A DNA stretch of 64,000 nucleotides from Impatiens glandulifera (lineage: Eukaryota > Streptophyta > Magnoliopsida > Ericales > Balsaminaceae). Each line of letters starts with the position of its first letter. Within the stretch, counting starts at the first letter, position 1. The notes under the pieces are model-generated. The model had not been told where the DNA came from, searched no databases, and saw nothing but the letters and a program-made list of their open reading frames with translations. A program made the position numbers and the translations under genes. The DNA is taken from NCBI RefSeq assembly GCF_907164915.1, contig NC_061867.1:48983852-49047851 (forward strand), written 5' to 3'. Shown piece by piece: positions 62,731 to 64,000 of this stretch.

Positions 62731-64000
62731 GTCATATTTTTTTCACGGTTTTTTAAATTATTACTCGTGCAAATGCACAAGATAAAAAATTGTTTAAAAA
62801 GTGAGTAGAACAGGAATTTGGTTAAGTGAATTTGACTACATTTGTGTACTTTAGATATGCATGAGAGACCGGGGTTTGAAGAATTGGAAAGGGTTTTTTA
62901 TTCTTTCTTGGGAATAGGAAGGGACAATTTATTATCATCCCACCTCTTACAAATTCAAATCAAGAAGAAGAGTCTCTTTTGTACTAATTATTACCCTATT
63001 TGTACGAGAAACATAGTGATAAATTCTCTATCAAAAATATCTTGGAAACGGAAAGTTCTTTGTGTCTTGAATTGTGCAAAATGATCTTAATATAATATTT
63101 ATGTAAATCATAGAAAATACATTAGATCTACTAGATCTACTACATGATACATTGTAAATTCACACATGCAATTAATCTCAAGATATTTTATCTAATCTTT
63201 CTAATTATGTATAAAAAAATTAATTGAGAGACTTTTATATTTATTGGATAGTAGGCCTTATTCTAAAGGATGCATATTCATGTCGGCCTATACAACTTTT
63301 GTTTTTTTAATACATTTTATAAATGATATAAAGATATAGTTTAATTTAAGAATTAATAAAACTAACTTAACTTAGTTGATTAAGTATCGTTTTTATTTGT
63401 GTAATATTGACTATAAATTTAATTTTAGTGTTCAAACATTTTAATTTTTTTTACATGTCCCTTAAAGCTTTAAGGTATATATTGAATTACCATTGAGTCA
63501 ATATTGTGCATAGTTCTACATAATTACTTCAATTTATGGGAAAAAGTTTTTTTTCTCAATTTATGGATATCTTATTATCTTTTATCTATATGAAATATAT
63601 TCTAATTTGTGTTGTTGTGAAATCAGAAAGTCTTTAACATGTTATTTAATATATTTTGATAAATAAATAATATCTTAGAAAGCTAATAAATAAATAAAAC
63701 TATCTTTAAGTTCTGCAAAATCTGAATATCCTAATTTACTGCTATTTTAAAACTAAAATATATCTTACATTCTTAAGAATTTTAATTTTAATTTGAAGTT
63801 AACAATATTATTATATTGTAATAATAAAAGGGTTTTATATATTTCTGTAAACTCTATTATCATACAAGAAGAGAGCATATATATATTGACATTGATGTTT
63901 ATTTATTTTTTGAGTTGCTACTATCTTTATCTTGTTTTACAGATATCTTAGTGATTTTTCGACCAAGATATTTAAGGTGATCATGGATAACTTAGGACAA
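62731..64000. other. AT-rich end region
   Basis: No supported gene. An 80-codon ORF at 62842-63084 has no features. A TTTTACAG at about 63935-63942 and an ATG at 63985 near the edge could belong to a gene that continues beyond the window, but this is speculative. Confidence 0.3.

Noticed and set aside
62842..63084. 80-codon ORF near the right end
   Set aside because: No domain, signal peptide or paralogue in the window; AT-rich context typical of chance ORFs.

Overview
This is nuclear DNA of a flowering plant, probably a eudicot. The evidence is AT-rich intergenic sequence, a short GT-AG intron in a small secreted-peptide gene, and plant-type mobile elements. These include a Ty3/gypsy element with an initiator-methionine tRNA primer site, an L1-type LINE with plant-like RT and zf-RVT regions, CACTA elements with a Ptta-type ORF, hAT remnants and a tRNA-derived SINE. 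I cannot name the species. No bacterial, viral or organellar genes were seen.

Positions 1-31679 are a head-to-tail tandem array of nine units. The basic unit is about 3.5 kb, and the first seven each carry one small two-exon gene on the + strand. The gene encodes a secreted cysteine-rich peptide (CRP): a 102-residue precursor with a hydrophobic N-terminus and 12 cysteines in four CX3CX3C-like triplets, which looks like a duplicated helical-hairpin module. Copies 1, 2, 3 and 5 encode the same precursor, and copy 4 differs only in the signal region. Copy 6 is a pseudogene and copy 7 has lost a cysteine. Units 8 and 9 are older and have lost the gene. Units 5 and 6 share the same solo-LTR insertion and the same 1 kb deletion, so they derive from one late duplication.

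Positions 31680-43540 are a mosaic of a SINE copy, a foldback element, a 5'-truncated LINE with target-site duplications, a coiled-coil protein gene, an antisense fragment of its paralogue, a CRP gene fragment cut by a decayed hAT element, and nested MITEs. The mosaic ends with a diverged CRP gene at 43059-43540 whose C-terminus is altered.

Positions 43541-52800 have no convincing host gene. They hold unclassified repeat-derived sequence and an internally deleted CACTA element: arrays of short hairpin repeats on both sides of a broken Ptta-type ORF.

Positions 52800-62000 carry two related coiled-coil genes on the - strand. One (60777-61301) is intact. The other was split in its first codons by a 5.04 kb Ty3/gypsy element (53252-58290) with nearly identical LTRs and a 5-bp target duplication. 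The end of the window has a long (TA)n tract joined to the 3' ends of SINE copies, then AT-rich sequence without a supported gene.

The most interesting system is the CRP cluster: repeated amplification of one peptide gene whose mature product is nearly invariant across copies, with older relatives that keep most cysteines but change the loops. A defence or signalling role is plausible from family resemblance but is not shown by the sequence.
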